In this document: positions 17,670 through 30,323 of the stretch, piece after piece
How the letters are laid out: each line of letters begins with the position of its first letter
Numbering within the stretch: the stretch's first letter is position 1
From: Rhodococcus qingshengii
GTDB taxonomy: Bacteria; Actinomycetota; Actinomycetes; Mycobacteriales; Mycobacteriaceae
Length of the DNA: 64,000 nucleotides
Reading direction: 5' to 3'
Assembly (NCBI RefSeq): GCF_021025955.1
Contig: NZ_JAJNCL010000002.1
Coordinates: 237,626-301,625 of the forward strand
Notes under the pieces: generated by a model
Told to the model about the DNA's origin: nothing
Databases searched by the model: none
Seen by the model: the letters and a program-made list of their open reading frames with translations, nothing else
Made by a program: the position numbers and the translations under genes

Positions 17670-19157
17670 ATGAGCATTCATACTTCGTATCTCGACGTAA
17701 AGGAAACGACTACCGGGGTCGTCGTACTTGTAGGTGACCGCGCGTACAAGATCAAAAAGGCCATCTCCACGCCATTCCTCGACTTCAGCGAACCTTCACG
17801 ACGAGAGGACGCTCTGCAACGTGAACTCACGTTGAACCAAAGGATCTGCGAGGGTGTCTACCGCGGAGTGACACACGTGGTCGACCCGGTCGACCAGTCG
17901 AGCGAGCCGATTCTGGTGATGGTGCGTATGCCCGATGAGCGAAGACTGTCCGCGTTGGCTGCGACGAACCAGGATGTCGCACACGCGTTGGACGAGATCG
18001 CAGCGGCAGTGTCGGACTTTCACAGGCGAGCAGCCAGGGGCGAGCGAATATCCGAACAAGGAACATCAACAGGCGTCGGACACCGATGGGTATCGAATCT
18101 TGCCGAATTGCGCCAATTGTGTTCGGGTCTCCTCCCGCCCTGCCGACTCGATCACCTCGAGTCGATGTCTACGAGATACCTGTGTGGGCGTCGGTCCCTG
18201 TTCGATTCGAGAATCGCCGAAGGTTGCATCGTGGACGGCCACGGAGACCTTCTCGCGGACGATATTTTCGTACTGCCCGACGGACCCAAGATTCTCGACT
18301 GCCTCGACTTCGACGACCAACTCAGATTCGTCGATATTCTCGACGACAGCTGTTTCCTCGCCATGGACCTGGAGTTCCTCGGCTATGAGGATCTTGCGAG
18401 GGAGTTCCTTGCCTCGATCGTCGCGAAATCGAAGGACCAGCCGCCGATTTCGTTGATCGACCATTACATCGCCTATCGCGCCACGGTTCGTGCCAAGGTC
18501 GACGCTCTGCGTCTGCAGCAAGGCGATTCGAATAGTCAGGCCGCGCTCGAACGGCACCTTGATCTTGCCGACGACCACCTGCGCAACGGCGAAGTTCGAC
18601 TATGCCTGGTGGGCGGCTTTCCGGGAACCGGTAAAACGACATTATCCCTCGCTCTTGCCGCACACACCGGCGCTACAGTCATCTCCAGCGACCGCGTGCG
18701 ACGCGAACTCGTCGATGCCGGCGCACTCCGCGGCTCCGCCGACGCCTATCAATCGGGACTGTATTCGCCCGACTCGGTTCACACCGTCTACAGCGAAATG
18801 CTCGATCGTGCCCGCGATCATCTCTCGATGGGTGAGTCGGTCGTACTCGATGCAACATGGGCTCGGTCTCGACACCGCAGGGAAGCCGAACTGTTATGCA
18901 CCTCAACAGCGTCGACGTTGATCAGCCTGTCGACCAGCACACCGCTACCTGTCGCCGTTCAACGAATAGCAACGCGCACGAATACGCTTTCCGACGCCAC
19001 GACGGCTACTGCAGCCGCCATCGCGCAAGGCCACGACCCTTGGCCCGAATCGACCGCGATCGATACCGACACATCCATCGACGTCAGCGCCGAGTCGGCC
19101 GTAGATGTCTGGCGCCGGTCAGTGAGTGTGGGTAAAGGTGTCAACTCGACACGGTGA
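17670..19157 (+). CDS. Rv2004c-like bifunctional kinase-type protein (APH-like domain plus P-loop domain)
   Basis: This 495-residue protein has two parts. Residues about 1-290 resemble an aminoglycoside-phosphotransferase-like fold, with the Brenner-type motif VDGHGDLLADDIF near 187-200 and ILDCLDFDD as the DFG-equivalent. The metal-binding Asn of HGDxxxxN is Asp here. Residues about 305-495 form a P-loop kinase with Walker A GFPGTGKTT near 315. Architecture and length match M. tuberculosis Rv2004c (498 aa, DosR regulon). The substrate is unknown. The ATG at 17670 has GGGGAG upstream. It converges on acg1 with a 17-bp 3' overlap. Confidence 0.87.
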   Translation: MSIHTSYLDVKETTTGVVVLVGDRAYKIKKAISTPFLDFSEPSRREDALQRELTLNQRICEGVYRGVTHVVDPVDQSSEPILVMVRMPDERRLSALAATNQDVAHALDEIAAAVSDFHRRAARGERISEQGTSTGVGHRWVSNLAELRQLCSGLLPPCRLDHLESMSTRYLCGRRSLFDSRIAEGCIVDGHGDLLADDIFVLPDGPKILDCLDFDDQLRFVDILDDSCFLAMDLEFLGYEDLAREFLASIVAKSKDQPPISLIDHYIAYRATVRAKVDALRLQQGDSNSQAALERHLDLADDHLRNGEVRLCLVGGFPGTGKTTLSLALAAHTGATVISSDRVRRELVDAGALRGSADAYQSGLYSPDSVHTVYSEMLDRARDHLSMGESVVLDATWARSRHRREAELLCTSTASTLISLSTSTPLPVAVQRIATRTNTLSDATTATAAAIAQGHDPWPESTAIDTDTSIDVSAESAVDVWRRSVSVGKGVNSTR

Positions 19158-20268
19158 GCACCTCTTCGAGTGGACGACGGCCTGTGCCCCTTGGTCGATG
19201 TTCCTCGATACGTGTTTCGCTCCCTGCGGCATCGATCACCGCGTCGGACGGTTCTCTCTCCAACCCGACACGAATCATCACCTGTGGATTCTGAAGTGTC
19301 TCGCCGGATCTCGAAGCAACATCTCGAACGATTTCCCGACTTGATTCCACTTCGGTCAAATGTGTCAGAGGGCAGGTTGCCAGGTGCGACGCGGTGGCAT
19401 GTAACAGCAGCGAGGACATCGCCTGACCTACGTTCAGCCAGTCGATCGGTGTGTCCGTAACCGTACTGAGCAGTATCAATGCTGCATCGTCCCTCACTCC
19501 ATGCCCGATCCTCAGTTGCCCCGAAGGAAACGCTCGTGCAGACGCAGACTCGTGAATCGACAATGCATCCGGCAACGCACTGCGCGGAACACCGTCTGCG
19601 GTCGGAGCCGAGCGTATCCAACTCTCCAACTCGTCCCAGTACGCCGGATCGCTCTGATGCTCCTCCGCGGCCACTGTGGCCGCTCGGGCGAGCATGTCCC
19701 CGAACTGCGGTGACAAACTGATCGCCGACGCACCGAACACCGAGGCGTGCCGCGCAAGGCCGACAAGCGACCCGACGGGGGGTGCATCGAATGGCCGTCG
19801 GTCGGAGCGGCGGCGTTCCAACGATGCGAAGAGGCCCGCGTCGGCACTCATCGCGCGCGCTCGCCCCCTGAAGGTGATCACCGCGAGCAGGTCCGGTTGC
19901 CCACGGTCGGGAAACGTCGCGACAATTGGCTCGATGAGGTTGTGTTCCAATGTAACTCGCAAATGATGCAAGGCGGCGCCACAGCTGATGATCAGTTGCC
20001 TGCCGGCAGGATCCTCCACCGGGATCGAGCGCAGCCGATCGACGCGGAGTTCAAGTTCACCGCGCCGCAGTCGCCACGCCCACGGTTGGACGTTGTGAAC
20101 AGACGGCGCCGCGCAGGCCCAACGGACAGCGTTGCTGATCGTCTCGGAATCCGCGCTCACGTAGCGCACCATGGCTATATCACTCTCGTCGAAGTCGTCT
20201 GCTGTCGGACGAGCGGCAAACGTCTCTGTTGATCGTGCGCCTCGCCCCGCACTGTTCGCTACGGCCAT
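19141..20268 (-). CDS. Acg-type nitroreductase family protein (copy 1)
   Basis: This 375-residue protein has features of the Acg subgroup: WACAAPSVHNVQPWAWR, then PAGRQLIISCGAALHHLRV, RRSDRRPFDAPPV, and a C-terminal HLATCPLTHLTEVESSRE. Acg proteins of M. tuberculosis (Rv2032, Rv3127, Rv3131; DosR regulon) are FMN-binding nitroreductase-like proteins that may sequester flavin rather than reduce nitro compounds. The first 32 residues are extra compared with copy 2, so MVRYVSADSET at residue 33 is a possible start. The gene follows the frameshifted flavodoxin by 17 bp and is probably the last gene of the devR operon. Confidence 0.9.
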   Translation of the reverse strand: MAVANSAGRGARSTETFAARPTADDFDESDIAMVRYVSADSETISNAVRWACAAPSVHNVQPWAWRLRRGELELRVDRLRSIPVEDPAGRQLIISCGAALHHLRVTLEHNLIEPIVATFPDRGQPDLLAVITFRGRARAMSADAGLFASLERRRSDRRPFDAPPVGSLVGLARHASVFGASAISLSPQFGDMLARAATVAAEEHQSDPAYWDELESWIRSAPTADGVPRSALPDALSIHESASARAFPSGQLRIGHGVRDDAALILLSTVTDTPIDWLNVGQAMSSLLLHATASHLATCPLTHLTEVESSREIVRDVASRSGETLQNPQVMIRVGLEREPSDAVIDAAGSETRIEEHRPRGTGRRPLEEVLTVSS

Positions 20269-20285
20269 TTGTCAATCAACTTGTG

Positions 20286-20875
20286 TCAATCATCGAACTC
20301 CCGTGAGGCATCCTCGGTTGGTGCGGAGTACTTGAATTCACCGCCACGGAGTTGTTCCGTGATCTTGTCCGCCCACGCATTGATGTCGGCCCAGTCGCGA
20401 GCATCCGAGTATCGACCGCCCATGATCGTGAAGACAATGCGCCCGACCAGCGGCCAGTCTCCACGTGTCAACGCACCAGCGAACCGGCGAACCGGCGATG
20501 GTCTCGCAAGTCCGCGGATTTGCGAAGTTTTGTCACCGTCCTCGGTTCAGACGCCGACTTTCTGATTAGACGAGTCAGTCGCGTAGACAGAAGCGTCGAT
20601 GTCTCGCCCCATGTCGCGACCGAGAAGGCCCACACCGGTTGAGTCTCCACTGCCACCCTCCGTCGATCGACAACGACTGTGGCGGAGGGCAACCAATCCA
20701 TGTCGTGAATGGCGCTTCCCAAGATCACAGCGTCGAACCATTCGTGCCCTGGGCTCTCGACCGCAGGAAACATCGTCACGTCGAATCCTGCAGCACCACA
20801 CCGTCCCGCGATCCTTCCGGCTACACCTCGCGTCGAACCTTTGGCACTCGCGTACGCGATCAGAATCTTGGTCAT
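20286..20875 (-). pseudogene. Flavodoxin-domain protein broken by an 8-bp tandem duplication
   Basis: The N-terminal part (from ATG 20875) is a flavodoxin: KILIAYASAKGSTRGVAGRI binds the FMN phosphate, followed by FDAVILGSAIHDMDW. The frame then ends at a TGA at 20468. The rest of the protein continues in another frame to 20286 (RGDWPLVGRIVF... then DWADINAWADKITEQL). The cause is visible: plus-strand GCGAACCG is present twice in tandem (20479-20494). Removing one copy joins the frames as RRFAGALTRGDW and restores a protein of about 193 residues. The ATG lies 2 bp after the devS stop, so it is the third gene of devR-devS-flavodoxin-acg1. It could be a pseudogene, a slippage-switchable gene or a sequencing error. 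Confidence 0.85.
20479..20494. repeat. 8-bp tandem duplication GCGAACCG x 2 (frameshifting)
   Basis: Two perfect copies of GCGAACCG are followed by a partial third copy (GCGA). The extra copy shifts the flavodoxin reading frame. Deletion of one unit gives a continuous flavodoxin ORF, so this is the disruptive mutation. Confidence 0.9.
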
Positions 20876-20877
20876 CG

Positions 20878-23213
<2,336 letters not shown>

Positions 23214-23328
23214 GTGATCATCCGTCCTCACCTCACGCAGCACGCACTCAACGACTACCCATAGCCCGACGAACGAATCAGCGAACGCGGACGTCACTGC
23301 ACCTAAAGGGTGTTGCCCGACAAGTTCG

Positions 23329-24300
23329 TCACGTCACGGTAAGGACCTCGGACATCAACCTACGAGTGGTCATGACGGGTGGAGTGCCGCCAGGCGCGCG
23401 CCCGATACGAACCAGCATCTGAGGAACGCCGACTTCCGGCACCAACTGGTTGAGCAGAGCACGACTGCCAGGCACTTCGGTCATGTGTGACAGTGGGCAA
23501 GTCGCCGCGCCCCGAACCGTCGCTTCGAGCAGTATCGACGAGAGCACCTGACCACACCGCAGCCAGTCGCGCCGGGTGTCAGTGGTTGTGCCAATTGCCA
23601 ATACCGTCGATTCGTCGATTGCGCCTTGGTCCCCCATCTCGGCATTACGGCGCGCGGGAAAAGTCCGGGCGATGGGGACGCTGCCACCACCGGAAACAAG
23701 CGAAGTCTCCGGAATTCCACCCGAGGACATGGAATGCCCAGCCCACCAATGCAACTCCGCTTGATACTCGGAGTCGTATCGGCGAGCAGCGGCCGACGCT
23801 TCGGTTGCGCGAAGCAGACCGGCTCGTTGATCCGAGTCCATTACCGTTACGCCGACGTCGAGTTTGCGACCTACTTCCGCCACACAGTCGGTCAGCTCGT
23901 CGATTGCGTCGAACATCCCGAAAGCGCGGCGGTCGGTGCGCCGCCGACGTATCGCGGCGAGCATGTCGAAGTCGTGCGAGCGCGGCCGCGCATCGTGTCG
24001 AAACTCTACCGTGGCAAATAGATTCGGGGAGACTCCGCGGTCTTCGTAGTGAATGTCGGCACTCCAACGTAGCCCCAGCAGGCCAACTCGGAGGTGATCG
24101 AGTGCGGCGCCGCAACTGATATGCAGTTGCCGTCCGGTCGGGTCAGCTGCCCGGAGAAGTCTACGGTGATCGCCGAACAGCTGTAACCGCCCGTCGGCGT
24201 ACGTCCACCGCCACGGTTGGCTGTTGTGCAAGGACGGCGCCCGACACGCGAGATCGACGGCGAGCTGTACGACACTCGAATCCGGTTTGGTGAGGTTCAT
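23329..24300 (-). CDS. Acg-type nitroreductase family protein (copy 2)
   Basis: This 323-residue protein is a paralogue of the gene at 19141-20268, with [49 protein letters not shown] and [17 protein letters not shown]. The family is FMN-binding and DosR-induced in M. tuberculosis (Rv3127, Rv3131, Rv2032). It lies immediately upstream of devR on the same strand. In M. tuberculosis that place is taken by the USP Rv3134c, and here a USP is encoded divergently just beyond this gene. A possible DosR box lies 18-31 bp upstream of the ATG. Confidence 0.9.
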   Translation of the reverse strand: MNLTKPDSSVVQLAVDLACRAPSLHNSQPWRWTYADGRLQLFGDHRRLLRAADPTGRQLHISCGAALDHLRVGLLGLRWSADIHYEDRGVSPNLFATVEFRHDARPRSHDFDMLAAIRRRRTDRRAFGMFDAIDELTDCVAEVGRKLDVGVTVMDSDQRAGLLRATEASAAARRYDSEYQAELHWWAGHSMSSGGIPETSLVSGGGSVPIARTFPARRNAEMGDQGAIDESTVLAIGTTTDTRRDWLRCGQVLSSILLEATVRGAATCPLSHMTEVPGSRALLNQLVPEVGVPQMLVRIGRAPGGTPPVMTTRRLMSEVLTVT

Positions 24301-24317
24301 GTCTCCTCCGATCTCAG

Positions 24318-24331
24318 CGGCCCGAAGTCGT
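24318..24331. promoter_or_regulatory. Candidate DosR-type box between acg2 and the USP operon
   Basis: On the minus strand the site reads ACGACTTCGGGCCG, matching GGGACTTNNGGCCC except at the two outer left bases and the last base. It lies in the 234-bp gap between divergent acg2 and USP genes. It is close to the acg2 start (18 bp), so it may serve the USP side or a leaderless acg2 transcript. Confidence 0.3.
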
Positions 24332-24534
24332 ACGTGCCGCGCTCAGTAGAAGCGTCTCAGGGTCGTCCGCTCTGCATAAGTGCCAATGGTCACCGCAACG
24401 CCGGCCCTGTGAAGGTCGGCCCAATCCGACTGGTGACACCGAAAATGACTTTCTCCTCTGCCATCGGCAGCCTCGTTCACGAAGGATTCGGTCACGGCCA
24501 GTTGACATCCGTTCCGACGAGAAGGAGATCAGTT

Positions 24535-25422
24535 GTGAAAATCAATCCACCCGTTGTTGTCGGGTATGACGGATCTTCGCAGTCACGGGACGCAGTGTGG
24601 TGGGGCGCTCACGAATCCGCCCTCCGAGCTGCACCCTTACTCCTGCTGACGACGATGTTCACTCCCACCACCTATGGCGTACCCATCGGGATGCCGGCCT
24701 TCTATTTCGACGAACAAGAAGCAGCCGCCAAAAAACGCCTTGCCGAGGCCACCGAACTGGCGAAACAAGCGATCGGCGAACGAACAGTCCAGATCGACGT
24801 CGAATTGGCTTCGGATCCACCCATACCGGTGCTCCGTGAAATCTCCAAGACTGCCCGGGTCATCGTCGTCGGAAGCCGCGGACACGGTGAATACACCGGA
24901 GGTCTCCTGGGTTCGGTGAGTTCGTCGCTGGCAGTGCATTCACTGTGCCCGGTCGCCGTCGTCCGAGGACTCGGCGGCGACGAGGACGTCTCCGTTCGCC
25001 CTGTAGTAGTGGGGGTCGACGGCAGCGTACACAGCGAACCAGCCATCGCAACTGCCTTCGAGGAAGCGTCACTACGTGGCGTCGAGTTGGTCGCCGTCCA
25101 TGCCTGGTCGGACGTAGCTCTCGACGTTGTCTTCTCGAAGTTTCGCGAGGTCGATTGGCGAGCCCGCCAAGACACCGAACGCGCACTGCTCGCCGAGAGC
25201 CTGGCCGGATTCGGTGATCGTTACCCCGATGTTCCAGTAAATACTGTCGTAGTCAAGGACAAGCCGGGTCAAAATCTCGTCCACCACACCGAGCGGGCAC
25301 AGTTGGTAGTTCTGGGACGCCGCGGCCGCGGCGGATTCAGCGGCATGCTTCTCGGGAGCACCTGTCGAGAGGTCCTCCACGACGCGCACTGTCCGGTGTT
25401 GGTCGTCAACAGCCATCGATGA
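24535..25422 (+). CDS. Universal stress protein, tandem UspA domains
   Basis: This 295-residue protein has two USP domains, [15 protein letters not shown] at the N-terminus and [15 protein letters not shown] at about residue 157. Each ends in an ATP-loop motif ([35 protein letters not shown]). The GTG at 24535 is chosen for its GAAGGAG ribosome-binding site seven bases upstream; the upstream in-frame extension lacks similarity. It is the first gene of a three-gene operon with an alcohol dehydrogenase and a HAD-GH65 fusion, both joined by ATGA overlaps. It is divergent from acg2. Position and type match the Rv3134c/Rv2005c class of DosR targets. Confidence 0.93.
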   Translation: MKINPPVVVGYDGSSQSRDAVWWGAHESALRAAPLLLLTTMFTPTTYGVPIGMPAFYFDEQEAAAKKRLAEATELAKQAIGERTVQIDVELASDPPIPVLREISKTARVIVVGSRGHGEYTGGLLGSVSSSLAVHSLCPVAVVRGLGGDEDVSVRPVVVGVDGSVHSEPAIATAFEEASLRGVELVAVHAWSDVALDVVFSKFREVDWRARQDTERALLAESLAGFGDRYPDVPVNTVVVKDKPGQNLVHHTERAQLVVLGRRGRGGFSGMLLGSTCREVLHDAHCPVLVVNSHR

Positions 25423-26456
25423 TCGAGATGACACCCCGCACGCCCTCCGACGAGTGGATGATGTCGTGGCATGTCGACGCCCCCGGTTCGCTCGGGACGC
25501 ATCCTCTTGTAAGGCGACTGGTCCCCCGCCCGGAAATCGGCGCGAATGAACTACTTGTTCGTGTTCTCGCGTGCGGAGTGTGCCGCACCGACCTCCACGT
25601 CGCCGTAGGCGACCTTCCGGTTCACCGACGCAATGTCGTACCGGGTCACGAAGTTGTCGGGCTCGTCGAGGCGGTCGGGACGGCTGTCGACGCCTTCAAG
25701 CCCGGTAATCGTGTGGGGATTCCTTGGCTTCACTCGACGTGCGGTGTGTGTCGCTACTGCCTACGCGGCGCTGAGAACCTGTGCCCGAACTCCACCTATA
25801 CCGGCTGGGATGTCAACGGTGGATTTGCCGAATATACTTCTATATCAGAAGGATTCGCACTCAAACTCCCGTCTGGGTATACGGACAACGAACTCGCACC
25901 GCTACTCTGTGCGGGAATCATCGGATTCCGTGCGCTCGAGCGTGCCGACCTGCCGGAAGGTGGGCGGCTGGGAGTTTACGGTTTCGGCGCAAGTGCACAC
26001 CTTGCGACGCAGGTCGCACTTGCTCGAGGCGCACAGGTGCATGTGATGACGCGCAGCAAATCCGCGCGCGAACTGGCCCACGATCTCGGAGCCGCATCGG
26101 TGCAAGGTGCATACGACCATCCACCGGAACTGCTCGATTCGGCAATCCTTTTCGCGCCAGTCGGTGATCTCGTTCCCACTGCCCTCGAAGCACTGGACCG
26201 AGCCGGCGTCCTGTCGATCGCCGGAATACATCTCACGGATGTGCCTGTACTGAACTACCAGAAGCACCTGTTCTACGAACGCGAGGTTCGCTCGGTAACT
26301 TCGAATACCAGGCGAGATGCACAGGAGTTTCTCGAATTCGCAGACAATCATCACCTCCGCGTCAGCACCATGCCCTATCCACTCAGCGGAGCGAATCAGG
26401 CACTGGAAGACTTGGCGGCAGATCGAGTCACCGGCGCAGCAGTGCTGGTGCCATGA
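25419..26456 (+). CDS. Zinc-dependent alcohol dehydrogenase (AdhA-like, MDR superfamily)
   Basis: This 345-residue medium-chain dehydrogenase has catalytic zinc ligands in CGVCRTDLH and PGHEVVG, a structural zinc site in [15 protein letters not shown], and a nucleotide-binding segment [16 protein letters not shown] that deviates from the usual GxGGxG. It should interconvert alcohols and aldehydes using NAD(P), possibly as a fermentative redox outlet at low oxygen. The ATG overlaps the USP stop (ATGA), and its own stop overlaps the HAD-GH65 start (ATGA), so the three are tightly coupled. Its substrate cannot be told from the sequence. Confidence 0.9.
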   Translation: MIEMTPRTPSDEWMMSWHVDAPGSLGTHPLVRRLVPRPEIGANELLVRVLACGVCRTDLHVAVGDLPVHRRNVVPGHEVVGLVEAVGTAVDAFKPGNRVGIPWLHSTCGVCRYCLRGAENLCPNSTYTGWDVNGGFAEYTSISEGFALKLPSGYTDNELAPLLCAGIIGFRALERADLPEGGRLGVYGFGASAHLATQVALARGAQVHVMTRSKSARELAHDLGAASVQGAYDHPPELLDSAILFAPVGDLVPTALEALDRAGVLSIAGIHLTDVPVLNYQKHLFYEREVRSVTSNTRRDAQEFLEFADNHHLRVSTMPYPLSGANQALEDLAADRVTGAAVLVP

Positions 26457-29400
26457 CTATCTGGCGCGCGGCGACCTCCGAACACGCGTCGGTGGTCATT
26501 CGTAGACGCGTCTTTCGCGCTGTCTTGTTCGATATGGACGGTGTCGTGACCGACACCCGACATACCCATCGAGCCGCCTGGGGGCGCCTGTTTCACGAAT
26601 TGAGCGCGCACGGCGACGTCGGCGATGTGGAACTCGACGACGAGGACTATCGAGAATTCATCGACGGCAAAGAAAGACAGAAGGGCCTCCGGTCATACCT
26701 CGAATCGCGGAAAATCGAACTTCCCCTGGGGCATCCCGACGATCCTCCCGATGCCACTACCGTCAACAATCTCCTCGAGCGCAAAAACCGATTCTTCCTC
26801 GCGGAACTCGAACGAGAAGGAGTCGGGGTGATCGTCCCGACCGTGAGGTGGATTCAGCAACTACGCGCCGCCGGCGTACTCACTGCTGTGGTGTCGGCAA
26901 GTAAAAACGCGCGACGAGTACTCGAGATCGCCTGTGTCTCTAACTATTTCGACATCCGACTCGACGGCGCCGACATTGCACTACTCGGGTTGGACGGCAA
27001 ACCGGATCCAGACACCTATCTGGAAACCGCACGAAGACTGTCGATCCCGCCAGCCGAATGCGTCGTCGTCGAAGACTCGATCGCTGGAATCCGCGCCGCC
27101 CGATCCGGTGGATTCGGTCTGCGAATCGGTCTTGGCCCAAGCGAAAATCTCGAATCTCTCACCGAGAACGGCGCCGACCTCGCCGTCACCGCCATCGGCG
27201 AGGTCAACTTCCACTTCGTCACGGCCACAACGCGCGAAGGCGATAACCACGACCCTGGATGCCGACTCTGTATATCAGGAAATGAGCCCAACACCACACT
27301 CGAATATCGCGGGATAGATCCGAGCGCCACTGGCCTTCGCGAGACCATGTCGACCGTGGGAAATGGCTACTTTGCCACGCGAGGCGCGTTGTCTGAGTCC
27401 CACGATGACGGCCTCCACTATCCCGGCACATATGTCGCGGGGTGTTACAACCGACTCACCTCGGATGTGGACGGACACTTACGCGAGGACGAAAGCGTGG
27501 TCAATCTGCCGGACTGGACGACATTTACCGTCACCGGTCCTGATGGAGAACTGCTCCAATCCCCATCAGCGCTTGTCACGCACCACCATGAAGCAGTCGA
27601 TCTCGAGCACGGAATCTGTTCCAGAGAAAGTGTATTCCGCGATACGCGCGGTCGCGTCACTCGAATTCGACAACGCCGGATCGTATCGATGGACGATCCA
27701 CACGTAGCCGCGATCACCATGACCGTCGCAGCCGAAAACTGGGATGGATCGATCGACATCGCATCCGGGATCACCACCGACGTCGTCAACAACAATGTTC
27801 CGGACTATTCGACACTGGCCAAAAAACATCTCGAAGTCCTCGCATTGGATACCGTCGACGACCAATGCATTTCCGCAACGGTCCAAACCACTAGCTCCCA
27901 CATCCGTATCACCCAAGCCGAGCGTCTCCGCCTGACCGACGTCGACGGATCAACCACGCAACACAACCGCCGCGTGAACACAGACCACACTGGAATCGTG
28001 CAGGTCATCCGCTGCCGAATCACGGTCGCCAAACCCGTCACCGTCGAGAAGACGTCGGCGCTCTTCACCTCCCGCGATAAGTCAACACTCGATCCAAAGT
28101 CCGCCGCGTGGCAACGAGTCCAGGAAGCAGAGAATCACGGCGCACTGTTTCGACGCCACTGCGCCGCTTGGGACTGGCTCTGGAACCAATTCGGCATAAC
28201 ACTCGCTACCGAAGACTCCACCGCTCTGGCGACGAATGTATTACTCCTTCACGTACTTCAGACACTGTCGACCCACACGACAGATCTCGACGTCGGAGTT
28301 CCCGCTCGAGGACTCCATGGCGAGGCATACCGCGGTCACGTCTTCTGGGATGAATTGTTCGTTGTGCCAATCCTGACGCGTCGGCTTCCGGAGTTGACAT
28401 CGTCGTTGCTGCTCTATCGGTGCCGGCGGTTGGCCCGGGCGCGCCGAAACGCCCGAGGGTTGAACCTGCACGGCGCTCTCTTTCCTTGGCAAAGCGGCAG
28501 CGACGGTCGAGAAGAAACACCGCCCTTCCTCTTCAACCCGAGGTCTGCCCGCTGGATGCCCGATCACTCTCGTCGCCAGTACCACGTCAACCTCGCAATC
28601 GCCCACAATGTCTGGCGATATTGGCAAACGACAACCGATCTGGAATTTCTCGGTAATCACGGGGTCGATCTACTCATCGAGAATGCGCGATTTTGGATGG
28701 CAAAGTCCGAATACGACGCGAGCAGCGACAGATACGATATCCGCGGTGTCATGGGCCCAGATGAATTCCATGACGGCTATCCCGACCGCCCCGGCACCGG
28801 GATCGACAACAACGCATACGTGAACGTCATGACGGAATGGTCGCTCATACGTGCGGTCGAGGCGGTTCGGGTACTCCGGAATGACAACCGATACTTCCCT
28901 GGGCGCCTCGATGTGACCGACGAGGAGTTGGTGTCGTGGGACCGACTGAGCAGGCGACTGCGCCTGACTTTCCTCGACAACGGCCTGATCAGTCAATTCG
29001 AGGGTTTCGGCGCGTTGACCGAGCTGGATTGGGTCGACTACCGGTCACGATACGGGGACATCGGCCGCCTGGATCTCATACTCGAGGCAGAGGGGGACTC
29101 ACCGATCCACTACAAGGCCTCGAAACAGGCAGACATCCTCATGTTGCTCTACGTATTCACCGCGGAGGAACTGACTGAGTTGATCACGCGATTGGGGTAC
29201 GAGTTCGATCCCTCCGTGATCCCGGAGATGATCGATTACTACCTCGAGCGTACGACGCACGGTTCGACACTGAGCCGAATTTCCCACACCTGGGTCCTTG
29301 TGCGAGGCAACCGATCACAGTCGTGGGCCATGCTCCGCGATGCACTGGCCGCGGATCTGTCCGACGCTCGGAGCGGAAGTACCAGGGAAGGAATCCATCT

Positions 29401-29698
29401 CGGAGCGATGGCGGGCGCGATCGATATTCTCGAACGCTGCTACACAGGGCTCGATTTTCGGGACGATATTCTGTGGCTGCATCCGCAATTACCCGTCGAG
29501 CTGCGTGAACTTGCCTTCACGATCTATTACCGTGGCCACCGTCTTCGAATCCAGTGCACCCATTCGGCTGTGACTGTGACATCGGAGACGAAAGATGTCC
29601 CACCGATCGCACTTTCGATCGACGACACCAGCTACACCTTTGCTGCAGGCTCGTCGGTCACCGTGGAGTCCGAACAGCCAGGGAGTCCGAACAGCTAG
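26453..29698 (+). CDS. Beta-phosphoglucomutase-like HAD domain fused to a GH65 phosphorylase
   Basis: This is a 1081-residue fusion. Residues about 20-250 form a beta-PGM-type HAD domain: [21 protein letters not shown], and [17 protein letters not shown]. From about 275 onward it is GH65, with the general acid in [13 protein letters not shown], then [19 protein letters not shown] and HGSTLS. An inverting GH65 phosphorylase acting on trehalose or a similar sugar yields beta-glucose-1-phosphate, which beta-PGM converts to glucose-6-phosphate, so the fusion makes metabolic sense. Together with the TPP-GH65 protein at 4154-7396 it supplies all domains of M. tuberculosis OtsB1 (Rv2006). ATGA overlaps place it in the USP-ADH operon. 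Confidence 0.9.
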   Translation: MTIWRAATSEHASVVIRRRVFRAVLFDMDGVVTDTRHTHRAAWGRLFHELSAHGDVGDVELDDEDYREFIDGKERQKGLRSYLESRKIELPLGHPDDPPDATTVNNLLERKNRFFLAELEREGVGVIVPTVRWIQQLRAAGVLTAVVSASKNARRVLEIACVSNYFDIRLDGADIALLGLDGKPDPDTYLETARRLSIPPAECVVVEDSIAGIRAARSGGFGLRIGLGPSENLESLTENGADLAVTAIGEVNFHFVTATTREGDNHDPGCRLCISGNEPNTTLEYRGIDPSATGLRETMSTVGNGYFATRGALSESHDDGLHYPGTYVAGCYNRLTSDVDGHLREDESVVNLPDWTTFTVTGPDGELLQSPSALVTHHHEAVDLEHGICSRESVFRDTRGRVTRIRQRRIVSMDDPHVAAITMTVAAENWDGSIDIASGITTDVVNNNVPDYSTLAKKHLEVLALDTVDDQCISATVQTTSSHIRITQAERLRLTDVDGSTTQHNRRVNTDHTGIVQVIRCRITVAKPVTVEKTSALFTSRDKSTLDPKSAAWQRVQEAENHGALFRRHCAAWDWLWNQFGITLATEDSTALATNVLLLHVLQTLSTHTTDLDVGVPARGLHGEAYRGHVFWDELFVVPILTRRLPELTSSLLLYRCRRLARARRNARGLNLHGALFPWQSGSDGREETPPFLFNPRSARWMPDHSRRQYHVNLAIAHNVWRYWQTTTDLEFLGNHGVDLLIENARFWMAKSEYDASSDRYDIRGVMGPDEFHDGYPDRPGTGIDNNAYVNVMTEWSLIRAVEAVRVLRNDNRYFPGRLDVTDEELVSWDRLSRRLRLTFLDNGLISQFEGFGALTELDWVDYRSRYGDIGRLDLILEAEGDSPIHYKASKQADILMLLYVFTAEELTELITRLGYEFDPSVIPEMIDYYLERTTHGSTLSRISHTWVLVRGNRSQSWAMLRDALAADLSDARSGSTREGIHLGAMAGAIDILERCYTGLDFRDDILWLHPQLPVELRELAFTIYYRGHRLRIQCTHSAVTVTSETKDVPPIALSIDDTSYTFAAGSSVTVESEQPGSPNS

Positions 29699-29704
29699 GG
29701 GCTG

Positions 29705-30079
29705 TCACGAGGCGTCGATCGACCCCAGGGCGAATCCGGCGTCGGACAGATCCGCATACGCAGGCTCGCCGTGGGAGCCGTCATCGCGAACCTCGACATA
29801 CCTGGCCGAATACGCTCTCGGGTCAGCAGCGCTGCCCGTGACAGGCATCCTCTCGAGGACGACAGCGCCAGGCCATCGCGCATGGACCGCAGCGACCAGG
29901 GCGCTGCCGTCGACTGTCGCCGTCGACAGTGGTCCACCTTCACCCACGATCACTACCCGCTGACCATCTGTCAGCATCCATACCCCGACCGGGAAGGACC
30001 TGACTGCGCCCTCTCCCCCTGAGACCGTCACCGTATCCCCCGTCTCGCTCACCAAACGCGCAATTTTCGGTTGATTCAT
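29705..30079 (-). CDS. Hypothetical protein (124 aa) in the dormancy island
   Basis: This 124-residue protein was not recognised. The ATG at 30079 has a perfect AGGAGG seven bases upstream, which supports real expression. The N-terminal half looks beta-rich (IARLVSETGDTVTVSGGEG, then VWMLTDGQRVVIVGEGG), perhaps a small barrel; the C-terminal half contains YVEVRDDGSHG. There are no membrane segments or Cys residues. It converges on the HAD-GH65 gene with a 6-bp gap. It shares a 244-bp divergent promoter region with the flavodoxin operon, which contains a good DosR-like box, so hypoxic induction is plausible. Confidence 0.7.
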   Translation of the reverse strand: MNQPKIARLVSETGDTVTVSGGEGAVRSFPVGVWMLTDGQRVVIVGEGGPLSTATVDGSALVAAVHARWPGAVVLERMPVTGSAADPRAYSARYVEVRDDGSHGEPAYADLSDAGFALGSIDAS

Positions 30080-30185
30080 TGCCGGGCCTCCTGAGCAGTC
30101 GTACCGGTCGAGTCGAGTCGCTCTCTGCCGTCGACGCTAGCGCACAACAACCACCACCACAGGTGTCGGCGGCACACGGATCAGA

Positions 30186-30199
30186 AGGCCGAAAGACCC
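30186..30199. promoter_or_regulatory. Candidate DosR-type box in a divergent promoter region
   Basis: On the minus strand the site reads GGGTCTTTCGGCCT, close to the GGGACTTNNGGCCC/GTCCC form of the DosR box. It lies about 107 bp upstream of the 124-aa gene and 125 bp upstream of the flavodoxin-USP operon. A second partly palindromic stretch (GACCAGGAAGTCCTGACC) is at 30223-30240. Nothing else coding was seen in this 244-bp gap. Confidence 0.45.
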
Positions 30200-30323
30200 T
30201 TTTTCGTGCACCTCGCGGCCCTGACCAGGAAGTCCTGACCCCGGCACAATTCGAATCACGATCACCCGAGCACGGCGAGTGCATGTGAGCAATCACCGTG
30301 TTGATTCCCGAGCGGAGCACTGG

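Noticed and set aside
23214-23328. DosR box directly upstream of devR
   Set aside because: I looked for GGGAC/GTCCC pairs in the acg2-devR gap and found only poor matches, so no site is called there.
24217-24534. Extended N-terminus of the USP ORF overlapping acg2
   Set aside because: The extension would overlap the divergent acg2 start and has no USP similarity; GTG 24535 has a strong ribosome-binding site.
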